Below the pieces are notes generated by a model. It made no database searches. It was not told where the DNA came from and saw nothing but the letters and a program-made list of their open reading frames with translations. This document shows positions 7,434-15,938 of a stretch of 27,039 nucleotides of DNA, one piece after another. This stretch comes from an uncultured Schwartzia sp. (lineage in GTDB: Bacteria > Bacillota > Negativicutes > Selenomonadales > Selenomonadaceae). Position 1 is the stretch's first letter, and every line of letters begins with the position of its first letter. A program made the position numbers and the translations under genes. The stretch is taken from NCBI GenBank assembly GCA_905372875.1, contig CAJPQU010000003.1:1-27039 (forward strand). The letters are read 5' to 3'.

Positions 7434-8672
7434 TCAATAGACTCGTTCTACGATAAAGCCACCTTTTTGCAGGGCGGCGATGATGCGGCGGATGTGATCT
7501 TCGTCGTGGGTCTCGCAGGTGACGGTGAGCTGGACTTTTTTGAAGCTATCCGTGACCATGGCCTGATTGTGGTCGAGACGGATGACGTTGGCGTCCTCTT
7601 CGGCTAATATCTGGGAGACGTGAAGGAGCTGACCGGGCTTATCGGGGAGCTGTACGGCGAAGCAGAAGACGCGGCCCCGGGCGATGAGGGCTTTGTTGAT
7701 GAGGGCGGAAATGGTGGAGATGTCGATGTTGCCCCCAGAGAGGATGGCGGCGGCTTTTTTTCCCTTGAGGTTCAGCTTCGGCAGGGCGGCCAGGGAAAGA
7801 ACCCCTGCCCCTTCGGCGATGAGTTTGTGTTTCTCGATCAATGAGAGCAGGGCGGACATGATCTCCAATTCGGAAACAGTGACGATCTCGTCTAAATATT
7901 TACGGCAGAAAGCGTAGGTCAGGTCGCCGACGGTTTTGACGGCGCAGCCGTCGGCTACGGTGTCCACAGCGGGCAGCGTTACCACTTTTCCCGCCTTAAA
8001 GGCTGCTTCCATGGAGGCGGCCCCAGCCGGTTCAACGCCGATGACCTGGACGTGGGGATTGACCAACTTCGTCGCCAGGGCGACGCCGCTGGCCAAGCCG
8101 CCGCCGCCGATGGGGACGAGGATAGCGTCGATATCGGGGCAGTCGTCGATGATTTCCTTGGCCACGGTTCCTTGCCCTAAGAGGACTTGCAGGTCGTTGA
8201 AGGGATGAATGTAGACGAAACCCTTTTCTTTTTGCAGTTCCAGGGACTTCGCGTAGGCGTCGTCGAAGGTATCGCCGTAGAGGACGACCTCGGCCCCGTA
8301 GGCACGGGTGGCTTCTACTTTTAAGATGGGGGTGGTGGCGGGCATACAGATGACGGCTTTGACGCGGAGCTTCTGGGCTGACAGGGCGACACCCTGGGCA
8401 TGGTTGCCGGCGGAAGCGGTGATGACGCCTTTTTGTCGCTCCGCCGCAGGCAGCTGGCTGATCTTATTATAGGCGCCCCGGAGTTTAAAGGAGCCGGTAT
8501 TTTGGAGATTCTCCGGCTTGAGGTAGACGGCGCCGCCGGATATAGAGGAGAAGAAAGGGCTTTCGATAAGCTTCGTCTTGACGGCGACGCCGTCGAGCTG
8601 CTTGGCGGCACGGAAAATATCGGCGATGGCGGCCGCGGCGACGAGATCGGCCGCGCTTTTTTTATCGGGCAT
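7434..8672 (-). CDS. ilvA: Threonine dehydratase (threonine ammonia-lyase) with ACT domain
   Basis: This PLP enzyme converts threonine to 2-oxobutanoate and ammonia, the first step of isoleucine synthesis or a catabolic route. The 412-residue product has the PLP lysine Lys63 in NTGSFKLRGAYNK and the phosphate-binding glycine loop PIGGGGLASG, and SGGNIDISTI near residue 328. The last 75 or so residues (from about FCFAVQLPDKPGQLLHVSQIL) form a single ACT domain, so it belongs to the medium-length threonine dehydratases with one C-terminal ACT domain rather than the long biosynthetic form with two. The ACT domain suggests control by an amino acid; which one cannot be read from sequence. The ATG at 8672 is set by GGGGAGG seven bases upstream. 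No other branched-chain amino acid gene is nearby and no T-box leader was seen. Confidence 0.92.
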   Translation of the reverse strand: MPDKKSAADLVAAAAIADIFRAAKQLDGVAVKTKLIESPFFSSISGGAVYLKPENLQNTGSFKLRGAYNKISQLPAAERQKGVITASAGNHAQGVALSAQKLRVKAVICMPATTPILKVEATRAYGAEVVLYGDTFDDAYAKSLELQKEKGFVYIHPFNDLQVLLGQGTVAKEIIDDCPDIDAILVPIGGGGLASGVALATKLVNPHVQVIGVEPAGAASMEAAFKAGKVVTLPAVDTVADGCAVKTVGDLTYAFCRKYLDEIVTVSELEIMSALLSLIEKHKLIAEGAGVLSLAALPKLNLKGKKAAAILSGGNIDISTISALINKALIARGRVFCFAVQLPDKPGQLLHVSQILAEEDANVIRLDHNQAMVTDSFKKVQLTVTCETHDEDHIRRIIAALQKGGFIVERVY

Positions 8673-8860
8673 AAAGAAGCCTCCCCTATGATAGAATGGC
8701 GATGATAGCGCCGCAAGCTGTGCGGGAATGAAGGGCGTTTTGACCCTATCAGCCCGTTCTGGATGGCGGTTCTCTTTCCTGCGGGGGACCAAGAAGCGAT
8801 ATCCCTGGATCGCGGGAAACTGTTTCTATTTTATACGCTTTACCGCGCTTTTTTATCGTT

Positions 8861-9271
8861 TTATTGCGGATTTCCCGGCAGGTTTTCCGAGGCGAGGACG
8901 ATCTCACCTCCCGAGGTGTTCTCGTCGAAGGCGACGATATCGTTGAGGGCGCTCTGGATGAGGGCTTCACTGACAATGCCCAGGCCCACGAAGGCGAGGA
9001 AGAGGTAGAGGATGGAATCGTTGCCGTCGGCGTGCATTCCCCGGCGACGTTTGGCCTCGTTCACGGTTTCTCCCATCTTGTACATCCAATAGAGCAGGTA
9101 GATGCCGCAGGTGACGAGAGAAAAGAGGAGCGCCATGAGACCGGAGGCGGTGGTCTGACGGCCGGCGGCCTCGTGGGCTTCGTCGGTGAGCCTTACGAAC
9201 CAGTAGCAGCCGTAGATTCCGCAGGTGATCAAACTGAAGATGACGGCTTTGACGATGCTGCGCTTTTGCAT
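8861..9271 (-). CDS. DUF4234-type membrane protein (short paralogue)
   Basis: This 136-residue protein has three hydrophobic segments. The first two carry the repeated pattern TCGIYxxYW (residues 16-24 and 54-62) followed by charged helices (VRLTDEAHEAAGRQ and KMGETVNEAKRRRGM), the pattern of the DUF4234 family. The function of the family is not known. The third helix (about 86-106) ends in an ALIQSALNDIV segment that is matched in the larger neighbour (AFLQASLNDGI). It is the last gene of the run that begins at yybS and lies 56 bases after the larger paralogue. Its ATG has AAGGA about eight bases upstream. A weak stem at 8796-8813 (GCGAT/ATCGC) is the only terminator candidate downstream. 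The gap 8673-8860 between it and ilvA shows nothing else firm. Confidence 0.75.
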   Translation of the reverse strand: MQKRSIVKAVIFSLITCGIYGCYWFVRLTDEAHEAAGRQTTASGLMALLFSLVTCGIYLLYWMYKMGETVNEAKRRRGMHADGNDSILYLFLAFVGLGIVSEALIQSALNDIVAFDENTSGGEIVLASENLPGNPQ

Positions 9272-9327
9272 GTAAAGTTCCTTCTTTCTTTTGATGTCGT
9301 GTGTGTTGCCTTATGATCGCACTGGGG

Positions 9328-10152
9328 TTACGGAAGCGTACGCGGAGAAAGTTCGACGGCTGCTTCTTCTTCATCGCCGCGTGGGGCGGAGTCCGTGGGG
9401 GAGGGGCCGTCTGGGACCAAATCGGAGGAAACGGCCGTCATGGGTTCCGTTGGTGGCGGCGTTCCCCTTGGGCCTTCGGGCGGCGGATTTTTCAGCGATA
9501 ATTGGGACGAGATGCCATCGTTGAGAGAGGCCTGCAAGAAGGCAATGGTGAGGAACTGAAGCTGGAAAATAGCTAAGAACATGTAGAGAATACGGGGATG
9601 AGGACTCTGTCTGCGGTAGATTAGCCAGAGGCTACCGGTGGCAATGGCGGCCTTGAAGGCGAGTTCCAAGGCGATGACAATGAGCATGGCGGAGGTACTC
9701 GTCGACAACACTTCTCTGCTGAACAACTCCTGATAGACACGATCGGGAATTTGCAGGATGGAAAGCAGTATGGAGGGCAGCGAGATGACGACGACAGTAA
9801 CAGCGTAAGTAGTATTGGAAACGGCGTCGAGGGGAAGACCTTTCTCCCGGCGGGCTTCCACCAATTCGCCGCTGATTTTGTAGAGCCAGTAGTAAAAATA
9901 GAGGGTACAGGTAACGAGGGTTAAGAGCACCACCTTAATCCCGGACGGCGTCTGAGGCCGCCCGGAAAAGCGATGAATATCGTCGGTGAGGGTCTTCATC
10001 CAATAGAGACCGAAAAAGCCGAAGGTGATGATGAGGAGAATGATGCGCAGCACCACGCCCCGGGTTTTGAGTTCGCCCATAAAGTAGATTTCTCCTTTCC
10101 TGGCGTTCGGATCAATGTGTAGGGTGAAATGGGATACCTTTGGTTCGGGCAT
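9328..10152 (-). CDS. DUF4234-type membrane protein (long paralogue)
   Basis: This 274-residue protein has the DUF4234 pattern in its first half: FGFFGLYWMKTLTDDIHRFSGR and TCTLYFYYWLYKISGELVEARREKG. Two or three further membrane segments follow (about 115-135, 155-180 and 190-212), then a Pro/Ser/Thr- and acid-rich tail from about residue 222. Two starts are possible. The ATG at 10152 has AGGAG nine bases upstream, 15 bases after the dnaB stop. The ATG at 10080 (residue 25) has an even stronger AAGGAG about ten bases upstream and begins where the short paralogue begins. I list the longer form. Position directly behind dnaB suggests co-transcription, but no link to replication is known. Confidence 0.7.
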   Translation of the reverse strand: MPEPKVSHFTLHIDPNARKGEIYFMGELKTRGVVLRIILLIITFGFFGLYWMKTLTDDIHRFSGRPQTPSGIKVVLLTLVTCTLYFYYWLYKISGELVEARREKGLPLDAVSNTTYAVTVVVISLPSILLSILQIPDRVYQELFSREVLSTSTSAMLIVIALELAFKAAIATGSLWLIYRRQSPHPRILYMFLAIFQLQFLTIAFLQASLNDGISSQLSLKNPPPEGPRGTPPPTEPMTAVSSDLVPDGPSPTDSAPRGDEEEAAVELSPRTLP

Positions 10153-10167
10153 GTCGAGGTTCTCCTG

Positions 10168-11523
10168 TTACGCGTTGACGATGAGGCTGACGAATTTCGT
10201 AAATTCCTTTTGGAAGAAGAGAGAAACGGTGTCCACCGGGCCGTTGCGGTGCTTGGCGACGATGACTTCGGTGATGTTTTGCCGGTCGGTTTCCTTTTCG
10301 TAGTAGTCCTCGCGGTACAGGAACATGACAATGTCGGCGTCCTGTTCCAAGGAGCCGGATTCCCGCAGATCGGAGAGCATGGGGCGCTTGATCTGCCTCG
10401 ATTCTACGCTGCGGGAGAGCTGGGAGAGGGCGATGACGGGGACTTTGAGTTCCCGGGCCAGCGCTTTGAGGGAGCGGGAGATTTCCGAAATCTCCTGCTG
10501 GCGGTTGTCGCCGCTCCGCATGCCGCGCCCCTGCATGAGCTGAAGATAGTCGATGACGATGAGGTCCAGGCCGTGCTCCGCTTTTAAGCGCCGCGCCTTA
10601 GAGCGCAGTTCCATGACGGTGATGCCCGGGGTGTCGTCGATCCAGAGGGGGGCCTTGGTGAGGCGGTCGGCGGCGCTGATGACCTTTTGCCATTCTTCGT
10701 CTTTGAGGTCGCCGACGCGCAGCCTTTGGGAGTCCACCTGCCCTTCAGAGCTGAACATGCGCAGGGCCAGCTGTTCTTTGGACATTTCAAGAGAGAAGAA
10801 GGCCACCGTCTTTTTGCTGCGGATGGCGGCGTTGGTGGCGATATTGAGGGTGAAGGCGGTCTTTCCCATGGAAGGGCGGGCCGCCACCAAGATGAGGTCG
10901 GAAGGCTGAAAACCTGAGGTGAGCCGGTCTAAGTCCACGAAGCCCGAGGGAAGGCCCGTCAGCGCGCCCTTGTTGGCGGCGTGTTTTTCGATCTGCTCGA
11001 AGGTGGCGATGAGGATGTCCTTCATGGGGACGAAGTCGGCGTGGTTATTGCGGGTGGTGACGCCTAAGATGCGCTTTTCCGCGTCGTCCATGATTTCATC
11101 CACGGCTTCCGCGTCCTCGTAAGCGGTGCCGGCGATTTCCGTGGCGGCGTTGATGAGCTGGCGAAGCTGCGCTTTCTGCCGCACGATGCGGGCGTGGAAG
11201 GCGACGTTGGCCGCGGTGGGCACCGCGTTGGCCAAGGCGGTGATGAAAGCGATGCCGCCGGCTTTTTCCAATTCGCCGTCTTTTTTCAGCCGCTCGGTGA
11301 CGGTGATCATGTCCACGGCTTCATTGGCCTGGCTCAGCGCCATGATGGCTTCAAAGACGAGGCGGTGCGCCAGGCGGTAAAAATCGTCGCCGGTCAAGAG
11401 CTCGGCGGCGGTACTGATGGCCTCTTTTTTGATGAGCATGGCCCCTAAGACGGCCTGCTCCGCTTCAATATTCTGAGGCGGAATGCGTTCGATTCCGTCC
11501 GGGGTTGTCGTGCGGTCAGCCAT
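10168..11523 (-). CDS. dnaB: DnaB, replicative DNA helicase
   Basis: DnaB is the hexameric 5'-3' helicase that unwinds DNA at the replication fork and loads at the origin. The 451-residue protein has the N-terminal DnaB domain (NIEAEQAVLGAML at 18-30), then a RecA-like ATPase with Walker A ARPSMGKTA at 215-223, FFSLEMSKEQL (motif H1a region) and Walker B LDLIVIDYLQLM near residue 320. QLSRSVESR and DLRESGSLEQDADIVMFLYR near the C-terminus are the DNA-binding and arginine-finger regions. No intein is present. The ATG at 11523 is preceded by AAGGAGG and overlaps the end of lonC by 8 bp, so translation is probably coupled. Confidence 0.97.
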   Translation of the reverse strand: MADRTTTPDGIERIPPQNIEAEQAVLGAMLIKKEAISTAAELLTGDDFYRLAHRLVFEAIMALSQANEAVDMITVTERLKKDGELEKAGGIAFITALANAVPTAANVAFHARIVRQKAQLRQLINAATEIAGTAYEDAEAVDEIMDDAEKRILGVTTRNNHADFVPMKDILIATFEQIEKHAANKGALTGLPSGFVDLDRLTSGFQPSDLILVAARPSMGKTAFTLNIATNAAIRSKKTVAFFSLEMSKEQLALRMFSSEGQVDSQRLRVGDLKDEEWQKVISAADRLTKAPLWIDDTPGITVMELRSKARRLKAEHGLDLIVIDYLQLMQGRGMRSGDNRQQEISEISRSLKALARELKVPVIALSQLSRSVESRQIKRPMLSDLRESGSLEQDADIVMFLYREDYYEKETDRQNITEVIVAKHRNGPVDTVSLFFQKEFTKFVSLIVNA

Positions 11524-13453
11524 GATCTTCCTCCTTGGCAAAGAGCAGCGCCAGAGCCTCTTCCGCTGTGGCGACAGGGTGGATGTCGAGGCCTAAATGG
11601 CTAGGGGGAATATCCTTGGCGTTTTCCTCTGGGATGATCAGCGTTTGGATCCCCGCCTGCTTCGCGCCGTAAGCTTTTTCAAAGACGCCGCCCACCGGGC
11701 GCACCTTACCGTAGAGCGAGATCTCCCCTGTCACCGCTGTGTCCTGCCGGACGGGGCGATTCGTGACGGCACTGACGATGGCCGTTAAGATGGCCGTCCC
11801 GGCGCTGGGGCCGTCGATGTTGCCGCCCCCCACCACGTTGATGTGGAGATCGTAATCGGAGAGTTCCTGGCCGGTGATCCGGCGCATCACCGAGGCGGCG
11901 TTGAAGACGGAGTCCCGGGCCATTTTCCCGGCTGTTTCGTTGAAGCGTACGGTGCCTTTGCCTTTTTCGTGGGCAGGGAAGGCCACCGCCTCGATTTCAA
12001 TGACGGAGCCAAGGTAACCGGAGACGCCGAGGCCGAAGACATGGCCTACTTCCGGCTGGTCGGAGGCCTTTTTGGTGACGTACTGATAGAGGCGGCTCAC
12101 CTGTGCCACTTCATAGATGTCGGATTTTTCGATGGCGACGGGGCCGCTTTCGCCGCGCTGGCGCTCCAAGGCAAAGGAGAAGGCGTCGGCTAAGATGTTG
12201 ATGGCCTTGCGCCCCTCGACGGTGTACTCGCTGATGAGAGAGGAAACGCCGTCGCCGAGGGCTGCGTCCAGTTTTTTCGCTGCGTTTTCCACGATGGTCA
12301 CGATGTGAGCTGGCGTCAGAGGCTCAAAGTAAATCTCCGCGCAGCGCGACCGCAGGGCCGGGCTGATGTCCCGGGCTTCTCGGGTCGTTGCTCCAATGAG
12401 AACGAAATCTGCCGGGGCCCCCTCTTCGAAAAGTTTTTTGATGTACGGGGGAACTTTTTCGTCCGTTGGATCAAAATATGTCGATTCGAAATAGGCTCGC
12501 TTGTCTTCCAAAACTTTAAGGAGCTTGTTTTGCAGCATGGCATCCATCTCCCCGATCTCGTCGATGAAGAGGATGCCGCCGTGGGCGTCGGTGACGAGGC
12601 CGGGTTTCGGTTCCGGCACGCCGCTGTCCGCCAAGTCCCGCCGCGCCCCCTGATAGATGGGGTCGTGGACGGAGCCGAGGAGGGGGTTCGTCATGTCCCG
12701 GGGATCCCAACGCAGGGTTGTACCGTCCGTCTCCACGAAGGGCGCTTCTGCTCCGAAGGGGGCGCCCTCCACCCCCTTCGCTTGTTCTAAGACGAGGCGG
12801 GCCGCCGTGGTCTTCCCCACGCCGGGGGGGCCGTAGAGGAGAAGGTGCTGGGGATACGGAGAGGAGAGCTTGGAAAAGAGAGAGCGGACGGCCCGGGGCT
12901 GCCCCACGATCTCCTCCAAGGTTTTGGGGCGCAGGAGCTCCATCACCGATTGGGTGAGATGAATCTGATCCATTTTTTCCAGGGCTTCGCGCTTTTTTAC
13001 CGCCTGGGGGCTTTCTACCGGTACTTTTTCCTCTTCCAGGACCTGTAAACGGATGTCCTTTACGTAGTCCTGGTGGTTTTCTTCCAATTTCTCGGCGATC
13101 TTTTTTTCGATCTTATCCTCCAATGAGCGCCGGGCCATCATGTCCGCCACGCGTTCGGAGAGCGCTGTGATGAGCTTGGGGATCTCCGAGTCCGTGGGGA
13201 TATGCTCGATGGTAGGGTTTTCCAGAATGATGCGCTGGAGGGCCAGCACCCGCTCCCCCCGCAGCGGAGAGCGCATGAAGCGCATGGCGTCCATCTTTCC
13301 CGCCTTGATAACCAATTTATCGGAGCCTAAAATATCCGCTAACATCCCGTAGAGGGCGTCGATTTCCCGATCAAGGGCGTTATCGGGCGGAAGGGAAACG
13401 CCCGGGGCTTTCTCCGGGCGCTTCTTCTGGAAAAATTTAAACAGGTTTCCCAT
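11516..13453 (-). CDS. lonC: LonC-type ATP-dependent protease
   Basis: This 645-residue protein is a Lon-family protease without the usual N-terminal substrate domain. A coiled-coil region (about 95-165) precedes an AAA+ domain with Walker A GPPGVGKT at 208-215, Walker B GGILFIDEIGEMD and the arginine-finger segment ALRSRCAEIYFEPL. The C-terminal protease domain holds the catalytic dyad: Ser550 in NIDGPSAGTA and Lys593 in VFEKAYGAKQAG. The architecture matches the LonC/spore-Lon group commonly placed between rplI and dnaB in clostridia and Negativicutes. Whether it is ATP-dependent in this organism cannot be read from sequence. The ATG at 13453 follows AAAGGA. No membrane anchor was seen, so it should be cytoplasmic, unlike LonB. 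Confidence 0.92.
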   Translation of the reverse strand: MGNLFKFFQKKRPEKAPGVSLPPDNALDREIDALYGMLADILGSDKLVIKAGKMDAMRFMRSPLRGERVLALQRIILENPTIEHIPTDSEIPKLITALSERVADMMARRSLEDKIEKKIAEKLEENHQDYVKDIRLQVLEEEKVPVESPQAVKKREALEKMDQIHLTQSVMELLRPKTLEEIVGQPRAVRSLFSKLSSPYPQHLLLYGPPGVGKTTAARLVLEQAKGVEGAPFGAEAPFVETDGTTLRWDPRDMTNPLLGSVHDPIYQGARRDLADSGVPEPKPGLVTDAHGGILFIDEIGEMDAMLQNKLLKVLEDKRAYFESTYFDPTDEKVPPYIKKLFEEGAPADFVLIGATTREARDISPALRSRCAEIYFEPLTPAHIVTIVENAAKKLDAALGDGVSSLISEYTVEGRKAINILADAFSFALERQRGESGPVAIEKSDIYEVAQVSRLYQYVTKKASDQPEVGHVFGLGVSGYLGSVIEIEAVAFPAHEKGKGTVRFNETAGKMARDSVFNAASVMRRITGQELSDYDLHINVVGGGNIDGPSAGTAILTAIVSAVTNRPVRQDTAVTGEISLYGKVRPVGGVFEKAYGAKQAGIQTLIIPEENAKDIPPSHLGLDIHPVATAEEALALLFAKEEDHG

Positions 13454-13475
13454 GACATGTTCCTTTCATCGGGAC

Positions 13476-13922
13476 TCATTCGGCCACGATGCGTACTTTG
13501 ATCCGGCTGACGATCTCGGGGTGTATCTTGATGACCGCTTCGTAATCACCGGGGCCAGTGACCTCGGGAATGAGGGTGATCTTGCGCTTATCAAGCTCAA
13601 TCCCGTGGGCTTTATGGAGTGCTTCTGCCACGTCTTTTCCGGTGACGGAGCCGAAGAGCTTGCCTCCTTCACCTACCTTCACGGCGATGACGGCTTCCAC
13701 TTTATCGAGCTGAGCCGCCAAGAGCCGCGCTTCGTCCGTTTCCTGCGCCTTCTTGTGAGCAGCGGCGCCGGCCTTTTGCCGGGCTAAGTTGAGGTTTTTC
13801 GCGTTAGCTTCGGTGGCGAGGCCTTTGGGCAGCAGGAAATTGCGCCCGTATCCTTCCGCGACTTCGACGACTTCACCGGCTTTGCCGACTTTTTTCACGT
13901 CGGTCTTCAATATGACTTTCAT
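13476..13922 (-). CDS. rplI: 50S ribosomal protein L9
   Basis: L9 binds 23S rRNA at the base of the L1 stalk. The 148-residue product has the N-terminal domain MKVILKTDVKKVGKAGEVV with GYGRNFLLPKGLA at 25-37, the long central helix (about 40-75), and the C-terminal domain KLFGSVTGKDVAEAL. Length is normal. The ATG at 13922 is preferred over one three codons upstream (13931), because AAGGAG lies about ten bases before 13922 and only one base before the other. Only one base separates it from the gdpP stop codon. lonC follows after 22 bases. Confidence 0.97.
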   Translation of the reverse strand: MKVILKTDVKKVGKAGEVVEVAEGYGRNFLLPKGLATEANAKNLNLARQKAGAAAHKKAQETDEARLLAAQLDKVEAVIAVKVGEGGKLFGSVTGKDVAEALHKAHGIELDKRKITLIPEVTGPGDYEAVIKIHPEIVSRIKVRIVAE

Positions 13923-13923
13923 A

Positions 13924-15927
13924 TCAACCATTCTCCTTCATGAATTTTTGCGCGGTTTCCACGACGTCTTCCGTGAGGGTTTGGAGGTCGCCGTTCTTAA
14001 TCTGGGCGCCGGCGACGTTTTGATGACCGCCGCCGCCGAAGGCCTCCATGATGACCTGTACGTTATACTCCCCCGAGGAGCGGGCGCTGATCCCCACGAC
14101 GTCGGAAGCCAGCTGAAAGACGACGATGCTCATGTGAACGCCTTCAATGCGCAGCAGCGAGTCTGCTGCCTGGGCCGCGATGGCCTGAATGTTGGGTTGG
14201 CTGTCGGGGATGGCGGTGACGATGAGGCCGCCGTCGTAGAGTTTGGAGGCCGCCTCCGCCTTAGCGATGGTGCGGTTCGTTTCGTAATCGGAGCGGAAGA
14301 GATGGCGGATCACCACCGGATCGGCTCCGGCCCGGCGCAGAAACGCCGCCGCTTCAAAGGTGCGGACGCCGGTCTGGATGGAAAAATTCTTCGTGTCCAC
14401 CACGATGCCCGCGTAGAGGGCGGTGGCGTCCAGACGGCCCAAGGCCAGATCGTCGCTGAAGTACATCAAAAGTTCCGTCACCAGCTCGCTGGTAGATGAT
14501 GATGACGGTTCCAAATACATGAGAAGCGGGCTGGCGATGCAGTTTTCGCTGCGTCGGTGGTGGTCGATGACCACCACCCGACTGACGCGGGTGAGAAGCT
14601 TTGGCGCCGCCACCATGTGGGGAATATGGGTATCCACCACCACTAAGAGAGGATGGGCCGCCGTCATGTTGACCAAAAGCTCTTCCTCCCGCAGGAAGAG
14701 GCCTTCATATTCCGGTTTATCCAGCAAAAGTTCAGTAAACTTGTCGATGCCGTCGTTCATGGAACTTAAGACAATATGCACCGGTTTTTTTAGCTGCCGG
14801 GCCATTTGCGCGACGCCGATGGCCGCGCCTAAAGCATCGAAGTCCTCATTCTGATGCCCCATGACGTATACTGCGTCGGAGCCCATGAGGAGATCCCGCA
14901 GGGAATGGGCCACCACCCGAGCCTTTACCCGGGTATGCTTTTCCACTGCCGTGGCCTTGCCACCAAAGAATTGGGGCTTTCCGTCCACTAAGACCACGGC
15001 CTGATCGCCGCCGCGCCCGAGGGCCAGGTCCAATTCCTGCTGCGCCTGTCTCCCCAATTCGTCGGGGGTCTGCCGGTCGGACACCACGACGCCGAAGCTC
15101 AAAGTGACCGGGAGCTGATTGGAATTATGCAGAGAGCGGACCTGATCTAAAATGTCAAATTTATCTGTTAGAGCCTGATCCAAGGCGCGGCGTTCCATGA
15201 CCGCCACGTAGAAATCATCCCGAATACGGCGCAAAAATCCGCCCAAACGGTGCATCCACTCGTCCAGCATGCGGTTCACTTCAAAGAGCAGGGCCGTGCG
15301 CTCGGACTCCGTGAGGCCCTGCAGGACTTCGTCGAAATTATCGATCTCAATATAGGCCAACACCAAGCGGCTTTTATGATATGCTTCTTGGAGCTGCGCG
15401 TATTCCGTGACGTCCATGACGTAAAACGCCATCAAGGCGGCTTCCGCCGGAGCTTGCCCTTCGGCTTTGACAGGGGAAAACACGGGGCGGTACTCGACCC
15501 GATAGTGGTGGTCGTCGTGGGTAAATACATCCGCGCCACTGGTTCCCCAGACGGGTTTTATGTTCATCTCCGGCCAGAAATCTTCCACCGGCGTCCCCTG
15601 CTCGATGTGGGTCCCGATATAGCTGTCGAGAGCGGTGTTCCCCCACTGGAGACGTTGTTCGGCGTCCACGATGAGGATGGCCTGGGGAAGATTTTCAATG
15701 GCGTAATTGGTCACGGGATTGACGTTGCTGGCGATGTCCCGGAAGTAACTTTCAAATTTTCGCTGCCGATCCCGGCACCGTTCCTGGGCAAAGAACGCCA
15801 GGCACAGCCATACCAGCGCACTGATGGCGCCCATGTAAAAATTATAGGAAATCAATACCGCCACGGTCATCCCGTAAATGACGAGGAAGATGCAGGCGTC
15901 GATCCAAGCGGAAAAATTACGAGGCAA
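13924..15927 (-). CDS. gdpP: GdpP, membrane-bound cyclic-di-AMP phosphodiesterase
   Basis: GdpP hydrolyses the second messenger c-di-AMP and so affects osmotic balance, potassium transport and cell-wall stress. The 667-residue protein has two membrane helices (about 10-47), a PAS-like domain (about 75-175), a degenerate GGDEF domain in which the signature is replaced by RRIRDDFY (233-240), then a DHH domain and a DHHA1 domain. The metal-binding residues are present: His358, Asp362 and Asp364 in GHQNEDFDALG, Asp432 in VVVDTH, and DHH at 455-457. GGGGHQNVAGAQ near 635 is the DHHA1 signature. The start is a TTG at 15927 after GAGGTGAGG, 11 bases past the yybS stop. It sits in the widespread yybS-gdpP-rplI order. 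Confidence 0.95.
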   Translation of the reverse strand: MPRNFSAWIDACIFLVIYGMTVAVLISYNFYMGAISALVWLCLAFFAQERCRDRQRKFESYFRDIASNVNPVTNYAIENLPQAILIVDAEQRLQWGNTALDSYIGTHIEQGTPVEDFWPEMNIKPVWGTSGADVFTHDDHHYRVEYRPVFSPVKAEGQAPAEAALMAFYVMDVTEYAQLQEAYHKSRLVLAYIEIDNFDEVLQGLTESERTALLFEVNRMLDEWMHRLGGFLRRIRDDFYVAVMERRALDQALTDKFDILDQVRSLHNSNQLPVTLSFGVVVSDRQTPDELGRQAQQELDLALGRGGDQAVVLVDGKPQFFGGKATAVEKHTRVKARVVAHSLRDLLMGSDAVYVMGHQNEDFDALGAAIGVAQMARQLKKPVHIVLSSMNDGIDKFTELLLDKPEYEGLFLREEELLVNMTAAHPLLVVVDTHIPHMVAAPKLLTRVSRVVVIDHHRRSENCIASPLLMYLEPSSSSTSELVTELLMYFSDDLALGRLDATALYAGIVVDTKNFSIQTGVRTFEAAAFLRRAGADPVVIRHLFRSDYETNRTIAKAEAASKLYDGGLIVTAIPDSQPNIQAIAAQAADSLLRIEGVHMSIVVFQLASDVVGISARSSGEYNVQVIMEAFGGGGHQNVAGAQIKNGDLQTLTEDVVETAQKFMKENG

Positions 15928-15938
15928 AGCGCCTCACC

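Noticed and set aside
8688..8716. Promoter-like TTGCGG-N17-TATCAT upstream of ilvA
   Set aside because: The start site would fall at about 8681, inside the ribosome site, which would leave a truncated leader that cannot be translated well. The true ilvA promoter is probably further upstream.
8673..8792. N-terminal extension of threonine dehydratase
   Set aside because: The frame is open upstream to 8792 but the added residues match no family member and a clear GGGGAGG site marks the ATG at 8672.
8673..8860. T-box or branched-chain amino acid leader before ilvA
   Set aside because: I saw neither the conserved T-box sequence nor a leader peptide with a run of Ile, Leu or Val codons.
13924..15927. 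Active GGDEF diguanylate cyclase within GdpP
   Set aside because: The GGDEF signature is replaced by RRIRDDFY, as is normal for the degenerate domain of GdpP. The protein is a c-di-AMP phosphodiesterase.
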